Assembly (NCBI GenBank): GCA_028693165.1
Contig: JAQUVX010000006.1
Coordinates: forward strand, 62,001-126,000
Direction of reading: 5' to 3'
DNA length: 64,000 bases
From: Lachnospiraceae bacterium
GTDB taxonomy: Bacteria; Bacillota; Clostridia; Lachnospirales; Lachnospiraceae
A program made the position numbers and the translations under genes. A model generated the notes under the pieces. That model had not been told where the DNA came from, made no database searches, and saw only the letters and a program-made list of their open reading frames with translations. Of the stretch, positions 44,465 to 52,709 are shown piece by piece. The number at the start of each line of letters is the position of its first letter. Positions within the stretch are counted from its first letter, which is position 1.

Positions 44465-46480
44465 TCATTCCATATTAGAAGGACTTGCAACTATCGTTGC
44501 TGGCTTTTTCGCTGGCTTTCCGGCTTTCTTTCTAACCTGGATCACTACATCAAAGTCCTTTCGGTAAGTTTCTTTTGGCGTAATCTTAATAATTGTGGTC
44601 AGCGTATAGATACTAACATTTTTATTGGCCTCAGATTTCGTGCTGTCGTAGATATAGCCGTCGGGAGTGCTGAATTTCAAGGTTTCACCAGCCATCGTCG
44701 TTCCGCTGTCTGTGCGCAACGTGTTCCCCGCTTCATCAACCCAGGACACTGTGTAATTCAACGGAATCGGCTGATAAACAAACTTACCCGAATATACGAA
44801 TGCAAATGTTCCGTCGCCGTAGTTGCATATCGTATGATAAATATTTACCGGTTTTTTAAGTCTGTCTGAGAATTCGTTGTTGATTCGCTCACTCACTTTT
44901 GATGCTATTTCCCTCGACACTGTTGTCATCTTTGAATAGCTTCCACTATCACTCTTGTTAAATTTTTTCGGAAGATTCAGGACATAACCATAATTGATAC
45001 TATTGTTCTGCAACATGGGTTTTAAATACTGATATACCTTCTCCACACCATCTGCGGCATCTGCAATTTCGAATACGTTGCTCTTATCGTCCTTCATATA
45101 TTTTTCGATAACCGCATTCGCCTTATCTGAAAATGCTTCCCCTTTAGATAAGTCAACTTCGCCGGTTTGGAGATAGTGGCTTACCACCCCCGGACCATAG
45201 TCGTGAGAATTACACGTATTTGAAGATGGTGTCCAGCTCTTGTGATGACCCATTTGTCTGATTTCTGCATCCTCCAGATTGATATATTTATTTCTCGCGT
45301 TGCCAAATCCATAATCATTCGATCCAATCGGATCTTCCCAGGTCACATCCACATGATACCACTTTCCATCCAGCTTAATCTGGTTCCATGCGTGAGTTTT
45401 ACTAACAACATAATTTACCGTCAGGCCGCAGTCTTTTGCCATATCCAGAAAAGCACTGGCATAACCACAGCACTGCGCTTTTCCTAACACCAGGCAGGCA
45501 TAGCTGGTTGCTCTGGAGTTGTCATTTGCCTTCTCATAACTGCAGTTTTCCACAATATACTGAATAATCTGCAATTCTTTTTCAAAATCTGTCATTCCAG
45601 CCTTAATATACTCCGACTTAAACTGGTCAATCACGTCTTTCACTTCTCTCCGCATCTCGGCCGTCATATAATAATCTGTTCCGGATGAGGAACTGCTGGA
45701 TCCTGAGTAGCTCGATATATCATCATCGTAATCTTCCCACTCCTGATCGATCCGATTCGCTGAACTCCCCGAGGAAGAAGATGAACCGCCTCCTGAAGAA
45801 GATCCACCGCCTCCACCTGAAGAAGATGATCCGCCACCTGCACCGACACCACTCGCGCTCACAGATGCAAGACCAGCAGTGGCCGCTCCCATGCCAGCCG
45901 GAGTAACTGCTGTGCTGATGCCCTTTCCAGCAATATAAGTCACGGTTCCACCCTGCGTCCAGGCTCCATCTTCACCTACACTGCTGCCATCTGGTGTTAC
46001 AGTTCCTGCATACATAACACCTTGATTCTCCCCTGCTTCCGGTTCAAAATAATAGCATTTACCATCTATCCACTGCCAGCCTGTAAGCATACCGCCCTCA
46101 GGTACACTAACTCCCGCCGTCGCTGCCGGAAGGAAGAAATACCACCGGCCATTCACCTGCTTCCAACCCTTTGACATCATTCCCTGCACACCGGTAGCAG
46201 CATCCTGTTCCAGATAATACCACTGTCCATCCTGATTCAGAAAACCAGTTTCCATATCTCCCACCTGATTGAAATGATACCAGCCGCCACTTGCGCTTTG
46301 CTGCCATTCGCTCACAGCCTTCTGTCCGTCGTCCTTAAGCCAGGACCATTTTGCGCCATTTTGCTGCCAACTCCCCGCAAATGCAGTACCAGCCATGGAT
46401 AAAGTCATAGCACATGCCGTCGTCATGGCAATTACCCTTCTTCCCGACAAGCCGTTTCTTCTGTTGTTCTTAATCTTCAT
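44465..46480 (-). CDS. Secreted transglutaminase-like protein with wall-binding repeats
   Basis: A 671-residue exported protein. Signal peptide with AFAGS cleavage region near residue 35; then cell-wall (choline/glucan-type) binding repeats (GWYHFNQVGDMETGF, QWYYLEQDA, RWYFFLPA, KCYYFEPEAG). A Gly/Ser linker lies about residues 210-280. The transglutaminase-like core has Cys in KAQCCGYASAF, His in KTHAWNQIKL and Asp in WYHVDVTWEDP. The tail is beta-rich (YTVSWVDEAGNTLRT) with a basic, Pro/Lys end. Probably cross-links or cleaves peptides at the wall. Last intact gene of the chaperone/sigma block, 18 bp after the J-like membrane gene. Confidence 0.85.
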   Translation of the reverse strand: MKIKNNRRNGLSGRRVIAMTTACAMTLSMAGTAFAGSWQQNGAKWSWLKDDGQKAVSEWQQSASGGWYHFNQVGDMETGFLNQDGQWYYLEQDAATGVQGMMSKGWKQVNGRWYFFLPAATAGVSVPEGGMLTGWQWIDGKCYYFEPEAGENQGVMYAGTVTPDGSSVGEDGAWTQGGTVTYIAGKGISTAVTPAGMGAATAGLASVSASGVGAGGGSSSSGGGGGSSSGGGSSSSSGSSANRIDQEWEDYDDDISSYSGSSSSSSGTDYYMTAEMRREVKDVIDQFKSEYIKAGMTDFEKELQIIQYIVENCSYEKANDNSRATSYACLVLGKAQCCGYASAFLDMAKDCGLTVNYVVSKTHAWNQIKLDGKWYHVDVTWEDPIGSNDYGFGNARNKYINLEDAEIRQMGHHKSWTPSSNTCNSHDYGPGVVSHYLQTGEVDLSKGEAFSDKANAVIEKYMKDDKSNVFEIADAADGVEKVYQYLKPMLQNNSINYGYVLNLPKKFNKSDSGSYSKMTTVSREIASKVSERINNEFSDRLKKPVNIYHTICNYGDGTFAFVYSGKFVYQPIPLNYTVSWVDEAGNTLRTDSGTTMAGETLKFSTPDGYIYDSTKSEANKNVSIYTLTTIIKITPKETYRKDFDVVIQVRKKAGKPAKKPATIVASPSNME

Positions 46481-46498
46481 CTTCCATTCCCCCCGTAT

Positions 46499-48829
46499 CT
46501 AATTATCTTTCCGTATTATTGTTTCACTGACCCAGCCTGTCTGAGTCTGTGTTCCATCTAAATAAATTTCATGCCATATCGTTCCAACATCATCAGCCCC
46601 TTCATTTCCAGTGCCCACAAAACAATCCTCCGGCTTTGCCTGCCTAAGTACATCAAAATCATTGCCCGCGCCACTTCGTATATTCGCTTCATCGACTGTT
46701 ATTGTAAAGCAAGGCAATTTCACTTCTTTTAAACTATATCCCCATCCAGTTTCTGTCTTTGTGTCATCTAAGTAAATTTCATACCAGTAAGAGATACCGC
46801 TGGAACTCATTTTCCTATTTCCAGTTCCAAGATAATATACTCCTCTACTTATAGTTCCTGCTCGATGATCTCCATTAGGTCTGCTAAACACATAGCAATC
46901 TGCAAAATCGCTTACATACCAGGCTGGTCCTGTCCTCGCCAGTTCTTTTTCTATCGCTGCTTTACGTTCAGGCCAACTTTTTTTCCATCCTTCTATGTTC
47001 TCCTCCACTTCCCTTTTCCATTTTTCCTGCTGTTCTTTACTCTTATAAAAATCTGTGTTTATGATATAGAACCCAAGGAAATACTTCATATCTGACAACT
47101 GTTCATCCTGTGTATCTGCTGTTTTTTTAATAGAACACAACCCAAATGAGACTCCGGATACAAAGCAAACACACAAAATGACGCTTAATAGGTTGATTCC
47201 AAATTTCAAAACACTTTTTCTAAACAGTTTGTTTTTCCACTGTTCATACTGTCTCTCTGTCTTGAGTTGGCTTTTATGGCAAATATTCTTAAATGTTCTA
47301 TCAATTCCGATCCAGTCAATTGTTTTTAAAAGGACTTTGGATACTCTCCAAAAGAGAAGTATGACAAAGAGGCCTGCAAGCACAGGGAAAACAATGATGT
47401 ATAAAAAGAGATACACTTTCTGGTATTGAAGACCACTAGTATCTAACATCTGGAGCTGAATCTGCAGACGTTGTATTGACAGCCGAATCAGCTCCAGATC
47501 CGGACGAAATACACCCATTCCCCAGTTCAGCCACCATGAATTTTGAAAGCAAAGGTATGCACATGAAAGTCTCGCAGCCAGAATGGCTCCCAATGGCAAT
47601 GCAATAAACAGAAACCTTTGTACTGTAAATCTGAATAACCCAAAAACAGCATACATCATAAAGATCGGCCAGTATACCAGGAAATGGACTGCATTAACCA
47701 TCATAGAACTTCTCTTCTGCTTATCACGTCCTAATTTTTCATCAATACGATTTAAAATTTTATTAGCAGTAGCTTTGGTCTGTGCTTTATGTATGACACC
47801 TTTGATTGCTCGTTCCTGAATATTAAAGTGCTGATAGATGGGCAAAAAATAATTCAGCAGGAAATCATAAATATCACGAAATGCGTAAGTTTGATTAGCA
47901 ATTTCGTACAATTTCTGAAGAGATCGTGGTTTTATGTTTACAAGCCCATACATGTAAGGTGTAAGTTCCGGATACTTGAACAGCAGCTTAAATGAGTCAA
48001 AGTTATCAACCACATCCTGATATTCAGAAATATCAGCTAAGGTATTAAATAAATCAACCAGCGGTGCAAAATCCTCTCCTTTTTCCTGCTTTTGAGTATA
48101 AACATCCTGTCTCCAGGTTTTTATCAATTCCACAAACTGCTCCAGATTCTCAATATCATCCAACTCCAGCATCTGATATAAAGTACCATCTAATTCTGAA
48201 TACTGCGCTCGCACGCCTGTCCTCTGCCTTGAGCTTTGAAACTGCTCAAGACACTTTTTTATTTTAATTACTGTTGCTTCCTTAAACTGATTGACTATCA
48301 TTAAGCTTTCAGGATTTTTCTTTTTCCCTTCCAGTTCCACATAATCATCTTCCTGATTTTCTCCTTCTTTTGCAAGACCCCTTACTTTATAATTTTTCTT
48401 CAGCATTAATAAAATTTCTTTTTTATTCTTTCTCTGCTCGGCAAAATACTGAAAGAAAAAATCAACATCACTGCGATCAATTTCCTTTGTTGACTTGATT
48501 AAATCAAAATATTCTTTTGCAAATTTCGGTGAATCATTTGCCTCTGCTGTAGAATGATAGTATTGGTACAGCTTCGACCTTAGCATAGGATCCATCAGGA
48601 TTTCCTCATATTTTGATGCTTTTTTCAGATTGTCCTCTGCTTTTTCCAACAGCTTTGCATTACTGCTGTTATTGACTGTCTGCTCCCACTTTCTGCGCTG
48701 GTCGTCCAGCCTCTGCTTCACTTCACCGGCCGGAATATTTCCCCCTGTCAATCTATATATCTTAAACAGATTTTCCTGGCTGATATCTATACCATAACGC
48801 TTTAATATGGTATCCCGTATGCTTGCCAT
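46499..48829 (-). CDS. Large membrane protein with J-like N-terminus and two C-terminal SH3-like repeats
   Basis: 776 residues. The N-terminal 95 residues resemble the C-terminal half of J domains and related Hsp70-partner regions (LEKAEDNLKKASKYEEILMD, then PMLRSKLYQYY), but no HPD triplet is present. A helical cytoplasmic region follows to about 360, then four probable membrane helices (about 375-560). Two SH3-type repeats close the chain (ISYWYEIYLDDTKTETGWGY; VDEANIRSGAGNDFDVLRQA with TQTQTGWVSETII). It sits in one run with Hsp70 and GrpE-like genes. I infer it recruits the Hsp70 to the membrane and senses or binds the envelope outside. No family name recognised. Confidence 0.7.
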   Translation of the reverse strand: MASIRDTILKRYGIDISQENLFKIYRLTGGNIPAGEVKQRLDDQRRKWEQTVNNSSNAKLLEKAEDNLKKASKYEEILMDPMLRSKLYQYYHSTAEANDSPKFAKEYFDLIKSTKEIDRSDVDFFFQYFAEQRKNKKEILLMLKKNYKVRGLAKEGENQEDDYVELEGKKKNPESLMIVNQFKEATVIKIKKCLEQFQSSRQRTGVRAQYSELDGTLYQMLELDDIENLEQFVELIKTWRQDVYTQKQEKGEDFAPLVDLFNTLADISEYQDVVDNFDSFKLLFKYPELTPYMYGLVNIKPRSLQKLYEIANQTYAFRDIYDFLLNYFLPIYQHFNIQERAIKGVIHKAQTKATANKILNRIDEKLGRDKQKRSSMMVNAVHFLVYWPIFMMYAVFGLFRFTVQRFLFIALPLGAILAARLSCAYLCFQNSWWLNWGMGVFRPDLELIRLSIQRLQIQLQMLDTSGLQYQKVYLFLYIIVFPVLAGLFVILLFWRVSKVLLKTIDWIGIDRTFKNICHKSQLKTERQYEQWKNKLFRKSVLKFGINLLSVILCVCFVSGVSFGLCSIKKTADTQDEQLSDMKYFLGFYIINTDFYKSKEQQEKWKREVEENIEGWKKSWPERKAAIEKELARTGPAWYVSDFADCYVFSRPNGDHRAGTISRGVYYLGTGNRKMSSSGISYWYEIYLDDTKTETGWGYSLKEVKLPCFTITVDEANIRSGAGNDFDVLRQAKPEDCFVGTGNEGADDVGTIWHEIYLDGTQTQTGWVSETIIRKDN

Positions 48830-48846
48830 ATTCAGTTCCCCTTTGC

Positions 48847-49251
48847 CTAATTAATTTCTTTCGAGATGATTCCAATAAAATATTGATATTTTCTATCACA
48901 GGCACTTCCCAGACCTTCCAAAACAAATGACAAAAAATTGCTGATAGCAATTCTCACTATGGCAAACAGCATCACAGTCAGCTTAAATATCACATACCAG
49001 GCAATAATTATCACACACAGATCCGCAAAATTTTCAGCGATAGTTGAGATAAGCGAGTATCCAGCATCCAGTCCCTCCTGCATGAGCATTCCAACATAAT
49101 AAACGAGATAAAGGATTCCAACAATCATCAGAATTCCCCCAAACATTTTTAAAATGCATGTCAACAATGCATAGACGGTTTTACAAATCATGCTTAAAAT
49201 CAGCATGATACTCCCCAGTACAGAGGACCAGAAAATTTTTAAAGTTGCCAC
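48847..49251 (-). CDS. Small integral membrane protein of the chaperone block
   Basis: 134 residues with about three hydrophobic segments (SVLGSIMLILSMICKTVYAL; ILMIVGILYLVYYVGMLM; LCVIIIAWYVIFKLTVMLF). No recognised motif. It lies 15 bp after the Hsp70 gene and 17 bp before the J-like gene, so it is almost certainly co-expressed with both and may be part of the same membrane complex. Confidence 0.75.
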   Translation of the reverse strand: MATLKIFWSSVLGSIMLILSMICKTVYALLTCILKMFGGILMIVGILYLVYYVGMLMQEGLDAGYSLISTIAENFADLCVIIIAWYVIFKLTVMLFAIVRIAISNFLSFVLEGLGSACDRKYQYFIGIISKEIN

Positions 49252-49266
49252 AGTTCTATCTCCTTC

Positions 49267-50913
49267 CTACTCTATATTCGCTAATGACATCCTTTTTTGT
49301 GCATCTTTCAGCTCTGTGTCAGACATCTGACCTGTGAGTTGAAAAGTAGTGTCCAACTTAGAGTGGTATCGTTCTTCTTCCGCTATAATATGCAGAACCC
49401 CAGCATTATCAAGTGCCATAGTTGTTTGAATGTCAGTTCCTTTTGGTACTGATCGCTGAAACTTCATATAAATTGATGTCAACGGCTTTTTATCCTCTAT
49501 GTCTGTCACCTCAGATGTACTGCGGCTCTCATAAATATCCAGCACAGCTCCATCCTGATTGTCCTCTCTGGTCTGAAATATCGCTGTATTGCTTGCAGGG
49601 AGCTTATCATTAATCATCAGCATATTAACAATTTTTTCTTCATTGCCCTCATAAGCAGCGGTGCCATAGGTTCTTGACAGAACATTCGTGATACTGATTT
49701 TTTGGCTCGCTCCACCGGTTGCTCTGGCAAATGCCTTATCTATACTACCAGTTACCAGATTCTCATTTTGGATCTCTTCCAAACTTTTCCCAGTTCGTTC
49801 TGCCTCTTTTCCAATGAAATCATGATACATCTTTTCATTGCCGGCATAAATTGCTGCTCCCTTGGCTACTGCTTCGTCTGGATCAGCCAGCACTGGTGTA
49901 ATCTGGTAATGTTTCTCTAACATGGCTGACACCTGCGGCATCCGTGATGATCCTCCAACTAAAAGAATTCTATTTATATTTTCTCGGCTGCATCCGCTCT
50001 GTTCTGCCTGCTTCAGTGTTTCATCCAAAAGATTTCTTGTTCGGTTCAGCAGATTTTCAGTAAGTTCCTCGTACTTTTTTCTTGTTAATTCTTCTCTTAA
50101 TCGTCCTGCTGACCCATTTACGGATATATTAACCTTTTCTCTTGTGGTCAATGATTTTTTCCATATTTCTACATCTACATACAGAGCTGCGATTGCATCA
50201 GGATCATCGGTCAAGTCTTCTCCGTATTCTTCCTCATAGCGCTGGATCACATACTCCATCAAACTTTCATCCCAATCTTTTCCCCCCAGTTGCTTATCAC
50301 CGCCAGTACAAATCGCTGAAATATTATTTCCCTGTATGTTCATGACCGTAATATCAAAGGTTCCACCTCCAAGATCATAAACAAGAACGGTTTCATTTTT
50401 ATTACTTCCAGATACACCATAGCTGATTGCAGCAGCAGTTGGTTCATTGATAATATTCAAAACATTTAAACCTGCCAGTTTTCCAGCTTCCATGGTCGCT
50501 GACCTCTCATTTACACCAAAATAGGCCGGACAGGTAATAACTACATCTTTGATTTCTTCTCCATCTTGCAGGACTCCGGTCTGCTGCAGATCTTTGTTAG
50601 CATCCCGAACCATCTTTTTTAAGATATAGGCGGAAACCTCTGGTGCCCTGTATGTATTTCCATTAAGAACAATTGTATCCTTTTCCTCTCCCATCTTACG
50701 CTTGATAAACTGTACCGTCTTATCTGGATCTGTTTCAATAGAACGCTTTGCTTCCATCCCCACGATAATATTTTCTGCGGATTCAAACATAACAACCGAT
50801 GGAGTCGTGTGATCTCCGTCGCTGTTTTTTAATACAACAGGTTTCCCGTACTCATCCACATAAGCGATACAGGAATAAGTAGTTCCCAAATCAATTCCAT
50901 ATGCATATTTCAT
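49267..50913 (-). CDS. Hsp70-family chaperone lacking the helical lid
   Basis: 548 residues. The ATPase domain is complete: YGIDLGTTYSCIAYVDEYGK, VVITCPAYFGVNERSA, INEPTAAAISYG, VYDLGGGTFDITVMN, LLVGGSSRMPQVSAM. The beta-sandwich substrate domain is present (SITNVLSRTYGTAAYEG, then NTAIFQT) but divergent, and the chain stops where the DnaK lid would begin, about 60-90 residues short. It is therefore a specialised paralogue, not the housekeeping dnaK. AGGAG precedes ATG 50913. The GrpE-like gene lies 13 bp upstream. Confidence 0.9.
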   Translation of the reverse strand: MKYAYGIDLGTTYSCIAYVDEYGKPVVLKNSDGDHTTPSVVMFESAENIIVGMEAKRSIETDPDKTVQFIKRKMGEEKDTIVLNGNTYRAPEVSAYILKKMVRDANKDLQQTGVLQDGEEIKDVVITCPAYFGVNERSATMEAGKLAGLNVLNIINEPTAAAISYGVSGSNKNETVLVYDLGGGTFDITVMNIQGNNISAICTGGDKQLGGKDWDESLMEYVIQRYEEEYGEDLTDDPDAIAALYVDVEIWKKSLTTREKVNISVNGSAGRLREELTRKKYEELTENLLNRTRNLLDETLKQAEQSGCSRENINRILLVGGSSRMPQVSAMLEKHYQITPVLADPDEAVAKGAAIYAGNEKMYHDFIGKEAERTGKSLEEIQNENLVTGSIDKAFARATGGASQKISITNVLSRTYGTAAYEGNEEKIVNMLMINDKLPASNTAIFQTREDNQDGAVLDIYESRSTSEVTDIEDKKPLTSIYMKFQRSVPKGTDIQTTMALDNAGVLHIIAEEERYHSKLDTTFQLTGQMSDTELKDAQKRMSLANIE

Positions 50914-50926
50914 CTTGTGATCTCCT

Positions 50927-51418
50927 CTATTCGTTTTCTTTATAGCGATATACTGCAACCCTCTCTGGAATCAGTATTTTATCGTCCTTTCTATAACCGG
51001 CATTTAAACTTTCTGCTATTCGTCTGTCCAGCTTCATTTCTTTTGTAGCTATGATTTTTGACTGATGAATGGCCGGATCAAACATTTCTCCTTTGGCTGT
51101 TTCATATTCATCAATATTCTGTTGTTCCAGCAGATTCGTCAGGTCCCAAAAGACCTCCAAATACTCTTTTTTTATATCCATCACCGACATAGAGTCCCAT
51201 TTTTCTGATGCCATCTGCCTTTTCATGTCTACACGAACTTTAATGACTGCTTTCATCAACTGTTTCACAAATCTTTCTGCTGAATCCTGCTTGTAATATT
51301 CCAGTTCTCCATGCAGTTTGTTAATCAACTCATCTTTTACCTGTATTTGATTTTTAATTAGCTGTTCCATCAGTTCAAAGCTCATGCCCAACTCTGATTT
51401 TTCTTCTGATGTTTCCAT
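50927..51418 (-). CDS. GrpE-like nucleotide exchange factor
   Basis: 163 residues. A long helical region (VKDELINKLHGELEYYKQDS) precedes a compact C-terminal beta part ending GYRKDDKILIPERVAVYRYK, which resembles GrpE's closing sheet (GY..KD.vL.Pa.V.V). Similarity is weak but context is strong, as the next gene is an Hsp70. ATG 51418 has AAGGGAG 9 nt upstream. Likely exchange factor dedicated to this Hsp70. Confidence 0.7.
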   Translation of the reverse strand: METSEEKSELGMSFELMEQLIKNQIQVKDELINKLHGELEYYKQDSAERFVKQLMKAVIKVRVDMKRQMASEKWDSMSVMDIKKEYLEVFWDLTNLLEQQNIDEYETAKGEMFDPAIHQSKIIATKEMKLDRRIAESLNAGYRKDDKILIPERVAVYRYKENE

Positions 51419-51496
51419 GATTCGTATCTCCCTTCTCCATATCATAAAAGTCACTGAGGTTTCTTCCATGATTTTCCATGAACTTAGATATAACTT

Positions 51497-52408
51497 TCAA
51501 CGTTTATAAGTTTCTGTCACCTCTACGTCGCCTCCATAATCGCCAGCCCAATGGCCTTTATAACGTAATACTATCGTATTATCATCAACAATTGTCACAG
51601 AATCTCCAGCAGTAAAATACGATCCGTCCCAAGTAGATCTCACATTGCCGTCATGATCTCCGCTGATACCTGTCATCGTGGCCTGATCCACGTGGGCGTT
51701 CCAATTGTCATCATAAGAATGGTGCCCATATGTATACATAGCAATAGTGCCGTCAGTCTCATAAAAAAGGCTCAGATAATTTGCCAGACTTGCCTCTACT
51801 GTCTCATCATTTACTGTTTTTTCTCCCCAATTGTAGACAACTTCCCAGTGAAACTGTGCCAGTTTATAGACGCCGTTATTGGCATTGTATTGTTGATGTC
51901 CAGGTGCTGTCTTTTTGTATACTGTTCCATCTAATGTAAGACTGGATCCATCTGCAGCAAACTGCAGAGTATGTGTTCCATTCCAGACTGTATAAGTCAA
52001 ATTTCCCGGCTGGAAAGTGAATTCATCCTCCCACTGGCGATAAACATTTACATTCATTACATTAACATCCGATAGCTGAACCCAGATAGACTCTTCGCCA
52101 CTGGCATACCACCCACATAGATTATATGCAGAAGTATCTGCACTCTGGTTCGCATGAATCCAGGCTCCATCTGCGCCAACCTGGTATCCATCCGGCGTTG
52201 TAGTATTACTCAGCATATAGCCATTGGCATCAAAATAATACTGCTTTCCATCTGTATCCGTAAACCAGCCGCCCTGCTGGCAGGTTCCGTCACCGTTATC
52301 ATACTTCCACCCTGCTGTTTCCTGTTTCCAGGTACCTGCAAATGCGCTGATACTCATGGCTGCTGATACTGCTACTGTTATAATCCCAATCCATAATTGT
52401 TTTTTCAT
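51497..52408 (-). CDS. Secreted protein with one wall-binding repeat module
   Basis: 303 residues with a signal peptide (cleavage likely after ISAFAG near 25). Wall-binding repeats follow (WKYDNGDGTCQQGGWFTD, GKQYYFDANGYM), then PDGYQVGADGAWIH as in the transglutaminase-like gene. The last 200 residues form an unassigned beta-rich domain (LTYTVWNGTHTLQF; TIVLRYKGHWAGDYGGDVEV). It opens the GrpE/Hsp70 part of the block, 78 bp upstream of the GrpE-like gene. AAGGAG precedes the ATG. Confidence 0.75.
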   Translation of the reverse strand: MKKQLWIGIITVAVSAAMSISAFAGTWKQETAGWKYDNGDGTCQQGGWFTDTDGKQYYFDANGYMLSNTTTPDGYQVGADGAWIHANQSADTSAYNLCGWYASGEESIWVQLSDVNVMNVNVYRQWEDEFTFQPGNLTYTVWNGTHTLQFAADGSSLTLDGTVYKKTAPGHQQYNANNGVYKLAQFHWEVVYNWGEKTVNDETVEASLANYLSLFYETDGTIAMYTYGHHSYDDNWNAHVDQATMTGISGDHDGNVRSTWDGSYFTAGDSVTIVDDNTIVLRYKGHWAGDYGGDVEVTETYKR

Positions 52409-52481
52409 ATTCTTTCTCCTTCATAATCATGCAATCCAACTCCGATATTACCTGCATTCAAATACTTACATATTTAATTTA

Positions 52482-52535
52482 TTACTCTTTTCCACATCGC
52501 TCGCATACAATTGTTTTCTTTGAAAATAATCCCAT
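52482..52535 (-). other. Remnants in a 300-bp spacer: zinc-ribbon start and a decayed repeat-protein tail
   Basis: The 52,409-52,709 spacer has no full gene. A 17-codon ORF, MGLFSKKTIVCERCGKE, with an AAAGGAG site, looks like the start of a DUF4428-type zinc-ribbon protein cut short. Just upstream (52,550-52,620) the frame RKSLPKDFDVVIQIGK resembles the end of the transglutaminase-like protein (YRKDFDVVIQVRKK), including 15 identical bases. I read both as debris of earlier genes in the block. Confidence 0.4.
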
Positions 52536-52709
52536 ATATTTGTTCTCCTTTGCATTTTCCCAATCTGGATAACCACATCAAAGTCCTTTGGCAGGCTTTT
52601 TCGCACCCCCATTGATATGATCATTTGTGCACTCATTTATCTAACGAATCTCGTCAATTGCTCCATCTATACCAGCCAAAGTTTGACTTTCTTCAAGATT
52701 CTGACTATA

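Noticed and set aside
45664-45906. CRISPR-like or tandem repeat in the Ser/Gly-coding stretch
   Set aside because: The repetition comes from codons of the Gly/Ser linker in the transglutaminase-like protein; there are no regular spacers.
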